Assembly: GCA_963732225.1 (NCBI GenBank)
Contig: CAVSYR010000005.1
Span: 62,001-126,000 of the forward strand
Length of the DNA stretch: 64,000 bases
Reading direction: 5' to 3'
DNA from: VRUE01 sp963732225
GTDB lineage: Bacteria > Actinomycetota > Thermoleophilia > Solirubrobacterales > 70-9
Below, piece after piece: positions 53,907-61,437 of this stretch. The translations under genes were made by a program, and so were the position numbers. Positions within the stretch are counted from its first letter, which is position 1. The number at the start of each line of letters is the position of its first letter. A model generated the notes under the pieces. It saw nothing but the letters and a program-made list of their open reading frames with translations. It searched no databases and was not told the DNA's origin.

Positions 53907-54846
53907 GCTCGAGCTCGGTCCGCTCGCCGATGTAGTCGCCGTCGACCTGGACCGGGAAGGGCCGGGTGACGCCGTCCTTGGTCTCCGAGATCGAGCTGAT
54001 CGTCGCCCCGCCGATGTGGGCGAAGTGCTCGATCTGGCGGTGCTGGGCGGCGCTCCGTTTCTCGCTGAAGATGCGCGAGATCAGGGTCGGCATGTCGCGC
54101 TGGGCGGCGCGCTTGAGCACGCCCAGGGCCAGCGTGCCGTCGTCGATCGCGACGTTCTCGCAGACCCGCACCGGTTTGCTGGCGAAGTAGGTGAAGGGGT
54201 CGGAGTTCTGGGCCAGTGCGGTGACGCCCTCGATGCTCTCCCCCTCGATCTGCACGCGCAGGCGAACCGCGTTGTGCAGGTAGGAGCGGTAGAAGGCTGA
54301 GACCGCCGCCCAGGTGAAGTAGTAGGGCCCGGCCGCCGACTTCAGCCGCGGGTGGGCGTCGACCCGCTTGACCACGGTGGCGTCGATCCCGGCGCCGCAG
54401 GAGAAGACGAAGTGACGGTGGTCGGCGAGGCCGAGATCGATTCGCCGCGGCTGCCACTCGTCGGCGACGGCAAGCAGGTGCTCGGTGGCGTCGACCACAT
54501 CATTGGGGATGCCGAGCGTGCGGCAGACGACGTTGGTCGAGCCGCCGGGAATCACCGAGACCGGCACGTCGGTTCCGGCCAGCCCGTTGACCACCTCGTT
54601 CAGCGTCCCGTCACCGCCAAAGGCGACGACCACGTCATAGCCGTGATCGCGCACCTCCCGCCCGATCTCGGTCGCGTGGTTCTGTGCCTCGGTCGCGACA
54701 GTTTCCACCTCATAGCGCCCCTGCAGTGCGTAGACCACCAGGTTTTTCAGCCGATCAGAGACCGTCGTCGCGTAGGGGTTGACGATGATCAGCATCCGCT
54801 TCTTGGCGGACTTCCTGGGTTTTCTAGAGAGGATTTTCGCTGACAT
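53869..54846 (-). CDS. Diacylglycerol-kinase-family lipid kinase
   Basis: A 325-residue cytoplasmic lipid kinase of the DAGK-catalytic (YegS/BmrU) family. After a basic N-terminus come RMLIIVNPYATTVSDRLKNL and the nucleotide-binding VVVAFGGDGTLNEVVNGLAG, then VIPGGSTNVVCRTLGIP. The C-terminal beta-sandwich includes VRVCENVAIDDGTLALGVL and FPVQVDGDYIGE. It may phosphorylate diacylglycerol or a similar lipid and so feed phospholipid or undecaprenyl recycling. It is convergent with the methyltransferase gene and divergent from the lasso cluster. Confidence 0.9.
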   Translation of the reverse strand: MSAKILSRKPRKSAKKRMLIIVNPYATTVSDRLKNLVVYALQGRYEVETVATEAQNHATEIGREVRDHGYDVVVAFGGDGTLNEVVNGLAGTDVPVSVIPGGSTNVVCRTLGIPNDVVDATEHLLAVADEWQPRRIDLGLADHRHFVFSCGAGIDATVVKRVDAHPRLKSAAGPYYFTWAAVSAFYRSYLHNAVRLRVQIEGESIEGVTALAQNSDPFTYFASKPVRVCENVAIDDGTLALGVLKRAAQRDMPTLISRIFSEKRSAAQHRQIEHFAHIGGATISSISETKDGVTRPFPVQVDGDYIGERTELELKVDPGALTIVA

Positions 54847-54938
54847 TCAGTTCGAGGGCGGCGGGCTGCGAAGCGTAATGCGATTCGGGCTTGGGGACTC
54901 CGCCCCCGCGCCGGATGGCGATTAGGGAGACTGCGTGC

Positions 54939-55868
54939 GTGCGGACTCACGCCTTTGGCCTCTCTCTACGTTTTGAGGGCGAGACTCCCCCCGGGGCGTG
55001 GGAGGAGAGAACGGGTCGCGGGCCCGAGCTGCTGGTGCGTGAAGCCTCGCAGGAGGCTCTGCGCGCGGCCTGGTCGGGGGTGGAGTCGATCGGCTGGGAG
55101 GCGCCGATCGACGGAATGCCGTTTCGGCTCGAGCGCGGCATTCGCGCTGATCATCTTTTCCTGCACGGAGACCGGCCCCTCTGCCACCTCGATCTCGCGG
55201 GCGCCACGCTGCTCTGCGGCGTGGCCAGCGAGGAGGCGAATACGGGCTGGCGGGTAGTGCTCGACTCCGTGCTCTTCAGCGTCGCCCTGCTGCGCGGATT
55301 GGAGGCGCTCCACGCCGGCGCGGTGGTCGGCGACGGCGGGGCGATCGCGGTCGCCGCCGCCGCGGGGGGCGGCAAGAGCACGCTGCTGAGCGCGCTGATC
55401 GCCGACGGCTTCGAGCTGCTCGCCGATGACGTCGTCGCGCTCGAGCGCGAGGGCGAGGCGGTTCTCGCCCACCCCGGCCCGCCGCTGATGACGGTCCCGG
55501 CAGCGGCTCCCGCCCTGCCGGGTGAGGAGCTGGCGGTGATTGGCGAGGAGCGCTGGCTGGCGACGCCCGTCTGCCCGCAGGCGCAGCGGTTGGCGGCGGT
55601 GGTGTTGCTGAACCGGCGAGCGGGAACAAGAACCGCATTGCTTCCCCTGGCGACGCCATTTACATCCCTGCTGCCGATGATGCTCGGCTTCCCGCGTACC
55701 CCCGAGCGGGAGCGGTCCCGTTTCGAGCTGGCCGCGGCGGTTGCCGCAGGCGTGCCGGTCTGGGAGCTGCGGGCCGAGCCCACGGTCCCGGCCGCCGACC
55801 TGGCGGAGTTGCTTACGGCGGCCGAGTTCCAAGCTGGCCACCTCGCCACTAACCTGCGCCGAGCTTGA
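54939..55868 (+). CDS. HprK-like kinase of the lasso-peptide cluster (kinase 1)
   Basis: A 309-residue protein resembling HPr serine kinase. GTG at 54939 has AGGGAG about nine bases upstream; ATG at 54915 is an alternative. A P-loop, AAAAGGGKSTLLSALI, is near residues 138-150. It is followed by FELLADDVVALER, whose Asp pair is typical of HprK-like enzymes. Kinases of this class in lasso clusters (paeninodin type) phosphorylate the precursor near its C-terminus; here the target is inferred. Its stop overlaps the ABC ATPase start (TTGA), making it the first gene of the cluster. It is a distant paralog of the kinase at 57638. Confidence 0.82.
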   Translation: MRTHAFGLSLRFEGETPPGAWEERTGRGPELLVREASQEALRAAWSGVESIGWEAPIDGMPFRLERGIRADHLFLHGDRPLCHLDLAGATLLCGVASEEANTGWRVVLDSVLFSVALLRGLEALHAGAVVGDGGAIAVAAAAGGGKSTLLSALIADGFELLADDVVALEREGEAVLAHPGPPLMTVPAAAPALPGEELAVIGEERWLATPVCPQAQRLAAVVLLNRRAGTRTALLPLATPFTSLLPMMLGFPRTPERERSRFELAAAVAAGVPVWELRAEPTVPAADLAELLTAAEFQAGHLATNLRRA

Positions 55869-56524
55869 GTCAACCACTGCTGAAGATCGACGACCTGTAT
55901 CACCGCTGGAAAGGGCCCAAGCCGCCGATCCTGGACGGGGTCGACCTGGCCCTCGGCGAGGGCGAGGTGACCTGGGTCGGCGGTCGTAACGGCGCCGGCA
56001 AGACGACCCTGCTGAGACTGGCGGCGGGCATCCTCCTACCGCAGCGGGGCAGCGTCCACATCGGCGACTTGCCCTCGCACGCGCGCGGCACCTACCAGCG
56101 CAAAATCGGCTTCCTCTCGGCCGGCGACCGCGGGTTGCAGGCGAGGATGCGGGTGCGCCAGCAGCTCGATTACTGGGCGAGGCTGGCCTATGTCGATTCC
56201 AAGCGCCGTCCCCAGATGGTCGCGCTCAACCTGGAGCGGTTTGGTCTGGTCGAGTTCGCCGATCGCCGCGTCGACCGGATGTCGATGGGGCAGCGACAGC
56301 GCATTCGCCTGGCGATGGCCTTCCTGCATGAGCCGCAGGTGATCCTGCTCGACGAGCCACGCAACTCGCTGGACGACGAGGGGTACGCGCTGCTGGCCGC
56401 CCAGAGCGAGCTTGCCGCCGCTCGCGGAGCGACGATCCTCTGGTGCTCTCCCCGCGGTGAGGACCGGGTGATCGAGTGCGATGCCAGCTACTCGCTCGAA
56501 GACGGCAAGCTGGTGCCGGTCTGA
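55865..56524 (+). CDS. ABC transporter ATP-binding protein (lasso cluster)
   Basis: A 219-residue ATPase, probably powering export of the mature lasso peptide and giving self-immunity. The Walker A motif GRNGAGKTTLLRLAAG is near residue 40, the signature MSMGQRQRIRLAM near 140 (MSMGQ in place of LSGGQ) and the Walker B motif VILLDEPRNSLDD near 158. The protein is short and lacks a membrane part; the next gene supplies the permease (TGATG overlap). The TTG start overlaps the stop of kinase 1. Confidence 0.92.
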   Translation: MSQPLLKIDDLYHRWKGPKPPILDGVDLALGEGEVTWVGGRNGAGKTTLLRLAAGILLPQRGSVHIGDLPSHARGTYQRKIGFLSAGDRGLQARMRVRQQLDYWARLAYVDSKRRPQMVALNLERFGLVEFADRRVDRMSMGQRQRIRLAMAFLHEPQVILLDEPRNSLDDEGYALLAAQSELAAARGATILWCSPRGEDRVIECDASYSLEDGKLVPV

Positions 56525-57324
56525 TGAGGCCCTGGTTCGACGCGATGCTGGGGATCATGCGCCGCGACGCGATCCTCTTCGTCTCCTACCGCACCCAGTT
56601 CGCCTCGCAGATCCTCGGCCCGCTCTTCTCGCTGGTCGTCTTCTACTACATCAGCAAGCTGCTGACCAACAACACGGTGCAAAGTCCCGGTGGCTACTTC
56701 GGCTACGTCGTGATCGGGCTCGCGATCATTCAGATCCTCACGATCTCGCTCGGGGTGATGCCGATGACGATTCGCCAGGAACTGGTCTCCGGCACGATCG
56801 AGCGCTTCCTCGTCAGCGCCCACGGCCCGGTCAACGGAATCTTCGGAACGATGTTGTTCCCGCTGCTCAACGCGCTCCTCAGCGGCACCCTGCTGCTGAT
56901 CTTTGCCGCGGTCATCTTCGGCCTGCCCCTGGCGGCGTCGGCTGTGCTGGCGATCCCGGTTGCCCTGCTCGGCACCTTCGCCTTCATGCCCTTCGCGCTG
57001 ATCCTGGTCTCGATGGTGATCGCCTTCAAGCAGGTCTCCAGCGCCTCTCAGTTCCTCGTCACCGCTGTGGCGATAGTCGGTGGCCTCTACTTCCCGATCG
57101 CGCTGCTGCCGGGCTGGATCGAATGGGCCGCGGAAGTGCAGCCGTTTACCCCGGCCACCGACCTGCTCCGCCACCTCTTGGTTGACACCCCGCTGGAACA
57201 CTCGGCGGCGCTGGATCTGGGCAAGCTCGTCGCTTTCACGGTGATCCTCTTCCCCGTGGCGATCGCCTGCCTGCGGGCCTCGATCCGCTACGGTCAGCGC
57301 ACCGGGACGATCGCCGAGTACTGA
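56524..57324 (+). CDS. ABC-2 type permease (lasso cluster)
   Basis: A 266-residue membrane protein with six hydrophobic segments in the ABC-2 layout: about residues 25-45 (FASQILGPLFSLVVFYYI), 55-80, 100-130, 135-160, 170-190 (FLVTAVAIVGGLYFPIALLP) and 230-250. ATG at 56524 overlaps the ATPase stop (TGATG). With the ATPase it would form a dimeric exporter; being inside the operon points to the lasso peptide as cargo. The 21-base gap to the RRE gene keeps it in the same transcript. Confidence 0.9.
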   Translation: MRPWFDAMLGIMRRDAILFVSYRTQFASQILGPLFSLVVFYYISKLLTNNTVQSPGGYFGYVVIGLAIIQILTISLGVMPMTIRQELVSGTIERFLVSAHGPVNGIFGTMLFPLLNALLSGTLLLIFAAVIFGLPLAASAVLAIPVALLGTFAFMPFALILVSMVIAFKQVSSASQFLVTAVAIVGGLYFPIALLPGWIEWAAEVQPFTPATDLLRHLLVDTPLEHSAALDLGKLVAFTVILFPVAIACLRASIRYGQRTGTIAEY

Positions 57325-57345
57325 CGCGAAGGCCGCACGGACTGC

Positions 57346-57651
57346 ATGACACCGCCAACCGATCAGACGCTGCTGGCCGCCAGGGCGCGGCTGCCACAGC
57401 ACGTCGTCCACCGCAGCTTCGTCGCCGAGACGGTGGTGTTGAACCTCCGTACCGGCAAGTACCACGGCCTCAACGTCACCGCCGGGCGGATGCTCGAGGC
57501 GCTCGAGTCGGCGCCGACGGTCGACGACTCGGTTGCGGAGCTGGCGGCTGAGTTCGGCGTCGGCGAAGAGCAGATCCGGGCCGACCTCCTCACTCTCTGT
57601 CGCGGCTTGCTCGAGCGCGGTTTGATCGAGATCGAGGATGCCGCCGATTGA
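57346..57651 (+). CDS. Lasso peptide B1 protein (PqqD-like RiPP recognition element)
   Basis: A 101-residue protein with the PqqD/RRE fold. VVLNLRTGKYHGLNVTAGRM is the winged-helix region typical of the family, followed by VDDSVAELAAEFGVGEEQIR and a C-terminal helix. In lasso systems this domain (B1) grips the leader of the precursor and presents it to B2. It overlaps the second kinase gene by 14 bases. The standalone form, separate from B2, is the usual actinobacterial arrangement. Confidence 0.9.
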   Translation: MTPPTDQTLLAARARLPQHVVHRSFVAETVVLNLRTGKYHGLNVTAGRMLEALESAPTVDDSVAELAAEFGVGEEQIRADLLTLCRGLLERGLIEIEDAAD

Positions 57652-58588
57652 GTCCGCCTTCGGGCTGGCGCTGGAGATCGAGCCGGCGATCGAGGTGCCC
57701 GGAATCGGCGGCGGGAGCGAGCCGGAGGAGCGGTCGGGGCGGACGACGCGGGTACGCCTCGATGCCGGAGAGCTGGAGCGGCGTTGGGTCCCCGTCGCCG
57801 CCGCCGCCCAGCGAATGCGGGAGCTGAAGGCGGAGGGGCGAACCCTGCTGAGCGTCGACTTCGCCGAGCCAGCCGGCTACCTGCTCGAGGCGATCGACGC
57901 CGGCCGGGTGCTTGTCTCTCCAGAGGGGGATGAACTGCTCTGTGAGCCCGATCCGGGGGAACCGGACTGGGCCTTCATTCTCTCCGCCCAGGCGCTGCCG
58001 CTGGCGGCGACCCTGCGCGGCTTCGAGCTGCTGCACGCCTCGGGCGTGGTCCTCGACGGTGGCGCCGTGCTCTTTGCCGGTGATCCCGGGGCGGGCAAGT
58101 CCTCGCTGGCCGCGGCGCTGGTGCGAGATGGAGCCGGCTTGCTCGGCGACGACGCGATCGCCCTGACAGAGAGCGAGGGGACGCTGTTCGCGCATCCCGG
58201 GGCGGGCTCTCTCTACCTGCGCCCGGCCGAGCGCGATCGGCTTTCGCCCGAGCAGCGCGAGGGCCTCGGCGCGGCGACTTCCTTCGCCGGCCGCGAGCGC
58301 TATGCGACGCCGACCAGCGCGGCGGCGCCGCTGGCGGCGCTGTTCCTGCTCGAGCGCGCCGAGGGGGGTACGGCGATCGAGCCACTAGCTCAGGTCGACC
58401 CCTTCGAGCTGCTTGCCGCGACCTTCAACCTCTCGGTTCGCACTCCCGCTCGCCTCACCCGTCAGCTCGATCTGGTCGCGACCCTGGCCGAGGGCGGCCG
58501 CGTCCACCGCCTTCGCATCCGGCCCGGCGACGACGCCACTAGCTCGGCGGCAGCGGTCCGCAGCTATCTGGCCGGGGTGCGCGGATGA
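57638..58588 (+). CDS. HprK-like kinase of the lasso-peptide cluster (kinase 2)
   Basis: A 316-residue second HprK-like protein. The P-loop GDPGAGKSSLAAALV is near residue 148, and GAGLLGDDAIALTESEG carries the downstream Asp pair. VLVSPEGDELLCEPDPGEPD in the N-terminal half is unlike kinase 1. The ATPase core (HASGVVLDGGAVLFAGD) parallels that of kinase 1 (HAGAVVGDGGAIAVAAA), so they are old paralogs. Its place between B1 and B2 genes suggests tailoring of the precursor or core. The stop overlaps the B2 start (ATGA). Two such kinases in one lasso cluster is unusual. Confidence 0.84.
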   Translation: MPPIESAFGLALEIEPAIEVPGIGGGSEPEERSGRTTRVRLDAGELERRWVPVAAAAQRMRELKAEGRTLLSVDFAEPAGYLLEAIDAGRVLVSPEGDELLCEPDPGEPDWAFILSAQALPLAATLRGFELLHASGVVLDGGAVLFAGDPGAGKSSLAAALVRDGAGLLGDDAIALTESEGTLFAHPGAGSLYLRPAERDRLSPEQREGLGAATSFAGRERYATPTSAAAPLAALFLLERAEGGTAIEPLAQVDPFELLAATFNLSVRTPARLTRQLDLVATLAEGGRVHRLRIRPGDDATSSAAAVRSYLAGVRG

Positions 58589-59019
58589 GGGCCACCACGC
58601 CGCGGGACCTCGATCGCCTCTCGCCCTGGGCGAAGGCGCGACTGAGCTCGGAGGTGGTCGCGACCTACCTGCGGGTCCGCTGGGTGATGCGCGGCGATGA
58701 CGCCGAGGAGGCGGTGCGGCGGATCCGTCAACGAGCGGGCGGCGATCCAGTCGAGTTCGACGCGGAAGGCGAAGGGTTGGTTGCCGCCTGGAGGCTGGCG
58801 CGGGCGACGCGCAGGGTGCTCTTCAACCTTCCCAGCGACACCCGCTGCCTGTTCCGCTCGCTGACCCTGATGTCGATGCTCGAGCGCCGTGGGATCCCAC
58901 AGCAACTGGTGATCGCGGTCCGCCCGCAGCCGTTCGCGGCTCACGCCTGGATCGAGGTCGAGGGTCAGGCGGTGCTCTCCGACGCCGATCCCGGCTACGA
59001 GCGCCTGCTGGAGATCTGA
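58585..59019 (+). CDS. Lasso peptide B2 leader peptidase (transglutaminase-like)
   Basis: A 144-residue cysteine peptidase that removes the leader from the lasso precursor. The catalytic set is visible: Cys88 in SDTRCLFRSLTLMSMLERRG, His120 in PFAAHAWIEVEGQ, and an Asp at 133 or 135 in LSDADPG. These match the lasso B2 family pattern (C...SL..L..L...G, then AHAW.E). The length is typical of standalone B2. The start overlaps kinase 2 (ATGA), and the cyclase gene starts one base after the stop. Confidence 0.92.
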   Translation: MRATTPRDLDRLSPWAKARLSSEVVATYLRVRWVMRGDDAEEAVRRIRQRAGGDPVEFDAEGEGLVAAWRLARATRRVLFNLPSDTRCLFRSLTLMSMLERRGIPQQLVIAVRPQPFAAHAWIEVEGQAVLSDADPGYERLLEI

Positions 59020-59020
59020 G

Positions 59021-60511
59021 GTGGCCGAGCTCGTCAGTGAGCTCGTTCGTCGCGATCCGCTGGGCCGGCGACCCCTCGTTTACGCCGAGGTCGGCGAGAC
59101 TGCTGTCTGGGCCGAGCACGAGCACGAACTGATCGCGCGCCTGCCCGCGACACCCGCTCCGGATCCGCTGGCGCTCAAGTCGTGGCTTGAGTACGGGACC
59201 CTGCCGCCGGGCCGAACCCTCTTCGAGGGCATCCGTCGCCTGCCACCGGGTTGCAGGCTGGTTGAGCGCGACGGCTCGGTTGCTCTCGACCGCTACTGGC
59301 GGCCAAGCTTTGCGGGAACGCTCGAGGGCGGGCGCGGGGAGATCGCGGAGTGGCTGCGGGGGGAGGTGTTTGCGGCAATCGGGCGGGCCGCGGCAAGTCA
59401 GGGAATCATCGCGGTTCGCTTGAGCGGGGGCCTCGATTCAGCCGCGGTCGCCGCCGGGTTGCGGGCACGCCCCTCGCCCGGTGGGCCAGATCTGGGCCTC
59501 TCGCTCGTCTTCCCGGGCCAGCCCGAGGCCGACGAGCGGGAGCTGATCGAGGCCACGGCTGCTCACCTCGGCCTGACCGCGGAGCAGGTCCCATTCACCC
59601 CCGGCCACGAGCTGCTGCCTGCGGTGCGACGCCACATCGAGCGCTGGCTGTTGCCCCCAGCCAGTCCCAATCTCTTCCTCTGGGAGCCGCTGATGGCAAG
59701 GGCCCGCGAGGCCGGGGTGGCGAGGATGCTCGACGGCGAGGGCGGCGACGAGCTCTTTGGAACCGCTCCGGGGCTGATCGGGGAGATGCTGCGCCGCGGC
59801 CACCTCGCTCGCGCCTGGGAGCTCTGTGGACGCATTCCCGGTGTTGGACCCGAGCCGTCCCGGAGCTTGCGGCTGCGGGCAATGCGGCGCTTCGGGCTCG
59901 TCCCGCTTATTCCCGCGGGCGTCCGCACCCACCGTCGCCTCCGCCGCGCCCGCGGCGAGAACGCGGCCTCGCTGCTCAGCGAGGCCGATCGGGTCGAGCA
60001 GGCGCAGCTCGATCCCGAACCCGAACCGCTCGAGGGACCGCTCTGGTGGCGTGGCCTCCTCGCCACGCTGAGCGACGTCGATGCACTCGACGTGGCCGCG
60101 CAGCTGCGTCGCGAGGCGGTCGACGGGGGGGTCGAGCGCCGCCACCCGTTCCTCTTCGACCTCGAGCTGGTCGAAGCGGTGCTGCGACTACCGCCCGAGC
60201 TCGGGTTCGACCCGATTCGCGACCGCCCCCTTCTGCGCGAGGCGCTGGCGGGATACGTGCCTGAAGTGGTTCGCCAGCGTACTGTCAAGGCGCGTTTCAA
60301 CCCGCTGCTGGCGGAGGCGCTTTCGGGGGAGGAGGGGCGGCAGATGCTCGTCGGCCTCGCTGAGCGCGGGGCGCCAATCCGTGCCTATCTCGTGGGCGCG
60401 GCGTTGGACCGACTATTGGCCGGTGTTTCTACCCTCGCGGGCGCCAGTCAGATGCAGCTTTGGCGAGTCGGAATCGCCGATCTCTGGCTGCGCTCGCTGA
60501 GCGCTCGCTGA
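59021..60511 (+). CDS. Lasso peptide cyclase C (asparagine-synthase-like)
   Basis: A 496-residue enzyme that activates the Asp side chain of the core with ATP and joins it to the N-terminal Gly. The C-terminal asparagine-synthase domain carries the PP-loop IAVRLSGGLDSAAVAAGL near residue 130, DGEGGDELFGTAPGL near 240 and FDLELVEAVLRLPPELGFD near 380. The N-terminal domain is a short degenerate glutaminase without Cys2, as usual in lasso cyclases. The GTG start at 59021 follows the B2 stop by one base. The precursor gene follows 74 bases later. Confidence 0.92.
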   Translation: MAELVSELVRRDPLGRRPLVYAEVGETAVWAEHEHELIARLPATPAPDPLALKSWLEYGTLPPGRTLFEGIRRLPPGCRLVERDGSVALDRYWRPSFAGTLEGGRGEIAEWLRGEVFAAIGRAAASQGIIAVRLSGGLDSAAVAAGLRARPSPGGPDLGLSLVFPGQPEADERELIEATAAHLGLTAEQVPFTPGHELLPAVRRHIERWLLPPASPNLFLWEPLMARAREAGVARMLDGEGGDELFGTAPGLIGEMLRRGHLARAWELCGRIPGVGPEPSRSLRLRAMRRFGLVPLIPAGVRTHRRLRRARGENAASLLSEADRVEQAQLDPEPEPLEGPLWWRGLLATLSDVDALDVAAQLRREAVDGGVERRHPFLFDLELVEAVLRLPPELGFDPIRDRPLLREALAGYVPEVVRQRTVKARFNPLLAEALSGEEGRQMLVGLAERGAPIRAYLVGAALDRLLAGVSTLAGASQMQLWRVGIADLWLRSLSAR

Positions 60512-60533
60512 GGGGGCAGTACTTTTTCAGGGC

Positions 60534-60561
60534 TTGCGGCCCGCCTGGTGAGCCATATTCT
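60534..60561 (+). promoter_or_regulatory. Possible promoter of the precursor gene
   Basis: TTGCGG (60534-60539), a 16-base spacer and TATTCT (60556-60561) lie in the 74-base gap before the lasso precursor. The AAAGGAGG ribosome site is at 60572-60579. A separate promoter would allow the precursor to be made in excess over its enzymes. Confidence 0.4.
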
Positions 60562-60585
60562 TTCCGTGTCGAAAGGAGGCATCAA

Positions 60586-60735
60586 ATGGAGAAGATCACC
60601 GATTACGTGACGCCGAAGATCGAGGACCACGGCGACCTCGCCGAGCTCACCGCCGGCAAACACTCGGGTAGCGCGCTCGACGCGTCGTTCCCCGCCGGCA
60701 CGCTGTTCGAAGACATCACGCTGACCACGCCGTAA
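60586..60735 (+). CDS. Lasso peptide precursor (49 residues)
   Basis: ATG at 60586 follows AAAGGAGG. The leader holds the lasso motif Y-x2-P-x-I-x3-G-x5-T-x-G (Y7, P10, I12, G16, T22, G24). Thr at position -2 and Gly at +1 predict cleavage after Ala23. The 26-residue core begins with Gly. The ring GKHSGSALD can close from Gly1 to Asp9; positions 7 and 8 (Ala, Leu) cannot serve. The 17-residue tail ASFPAGTLFEDITLTTP has no Cys, so a class II, disulfide-free lasso is expected; Phe12, Leu17 or Phe18 could be steric plugs. Thr22, Thr24 and Thr25 near the C-terminus are candidate targets of the kinases. The product has not been observed; this is inference from the motif and the gene context. Confidence 0.9.
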   Translation: MEKITDYVTPKIEDHGDLAELTAGKHSGSALDASFPAGTLFEDITLTTP

Positions 60736-60754
60736 CGCTTCGAAGTAGCCTTTG

Positions 60755-60794
60755 ACGATACGCCGGCCACCCAATCCGGGGGCCGGCATATCGT
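60755..60794. terminator. Strong hairpin after the lasso precursor
   Basis: ACGATACGCCGGCC (60755-60768) and GGCCGGCATATCGT (60781-60794) pair over 14 positions with one mismatch and a 12-base loop. It lies 20 bases after the precursor stop. No T-tract follows, so it may act as terminator or as a 3' stabiliser of the precursor mRNA. Confidence 0.6.
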
Positions 60795-60817
60795 CGTTGT
60801 CGCTCCCCCGGTCGCTC

Positions 60818-61429
60818 ATGCCCAATTCCAAGCCCTATGCCGTCTCGCTGCTCGACGACACCGCTTCGCTATGGCCCCGGGTCGAGGCGGAGCTGGCGCC
60901 GGCGGGGGGCGCGGAGGCGGACTGTCAGATCGGGATCATCGGCTGGGTAGCCGCCAAGCGAATCGAGATCGCCCGTCTGCCCGAGTTGCGAGAGCGCCAC
61001 GCCGGCCCGGTGGTGGCGGTGATCGCGGAGCTCCCCGGCGCCCGGGGGGCCAGGGCGATAGCCGCTCGCCTCGAGGGGGCGGTTCTGCTCTCCGATCTCG
61101 CTCAAGCGTTGCTGCCCACCCTCGACGCCGTTGCCGCCGGCCAATGCGTCATTCCCCATGCCCTGCGCCAGATCGTCGACCGGCCGCCGCTCTCGCCCCG
61201 TGAGCGCCAGATCCTGGCGATGGTGGTGTTGGACTTCTCCAACGCCGAGATCGCGCAGAAGCTCTTTCTCAGCGAAAGCAACGTCAAGAACCACCTCTCT
61301 TCGGCTTTCGCCAAGTTGGGCGTCAAGTCGCGCAGCGCCGCCGCGGAGCTGATCCTCGACAGCGAGAGCGGCCTTGGGCCGGGGATTCTGCGCATCTCCC
61401 CTGAGGAGGCCCTGCCCGAGCTCGGCTGA
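60818..61429 (+). CDS. LuxR-type regulator next to the lasso cluster
   Basis: A 203-residue regulator starting with ATG at 60818. The N-terminal ~130 residues look like a degenerate receiver (CQIGIIGWVAAKRIEIARL, VVAVIAELPGARGA) without an obvious phosphorylation Asp in place. The C-terminal LuxR domain is strong (LSPRERQILAMVVLDFSNAE, then LFLSESNVKNHLSSAFAKLG). It is closely similar in this domain to the regulator at 49547-50266. It probably responds to something other than phosphorylation and may control the lasso operon. The hairpin at 60755-60794 separates it from the precursor. Confidence 0.85.
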   Translation: MPNSKPYAVSLLDDTASLWPRVEAELAPAGGAEADCQIGIIGWVAAKRIEIARLPELRERHAGPVVAVIAELPGARGARAIAARLEGAVLLSDLAQALLPTLDAVAAGQCVIPHALRQIVDRPPLSPRERQILAMVVLDFSNAEIAQKLFLSESNVKNHLSSAFAKLGVKSRSAAAELILDSESGLGPGILRISPEEALPELG

Positions 61430-61437
61430 TGGCCCGC

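Noticed and set aside
54888..54935. A second lasso precursor or small peptide upstream of kinase 1
   Set aside because: The short frame starting at about 54877 encodes some 15 residues without the Y-x2-P motif or a Gly-initiated core.
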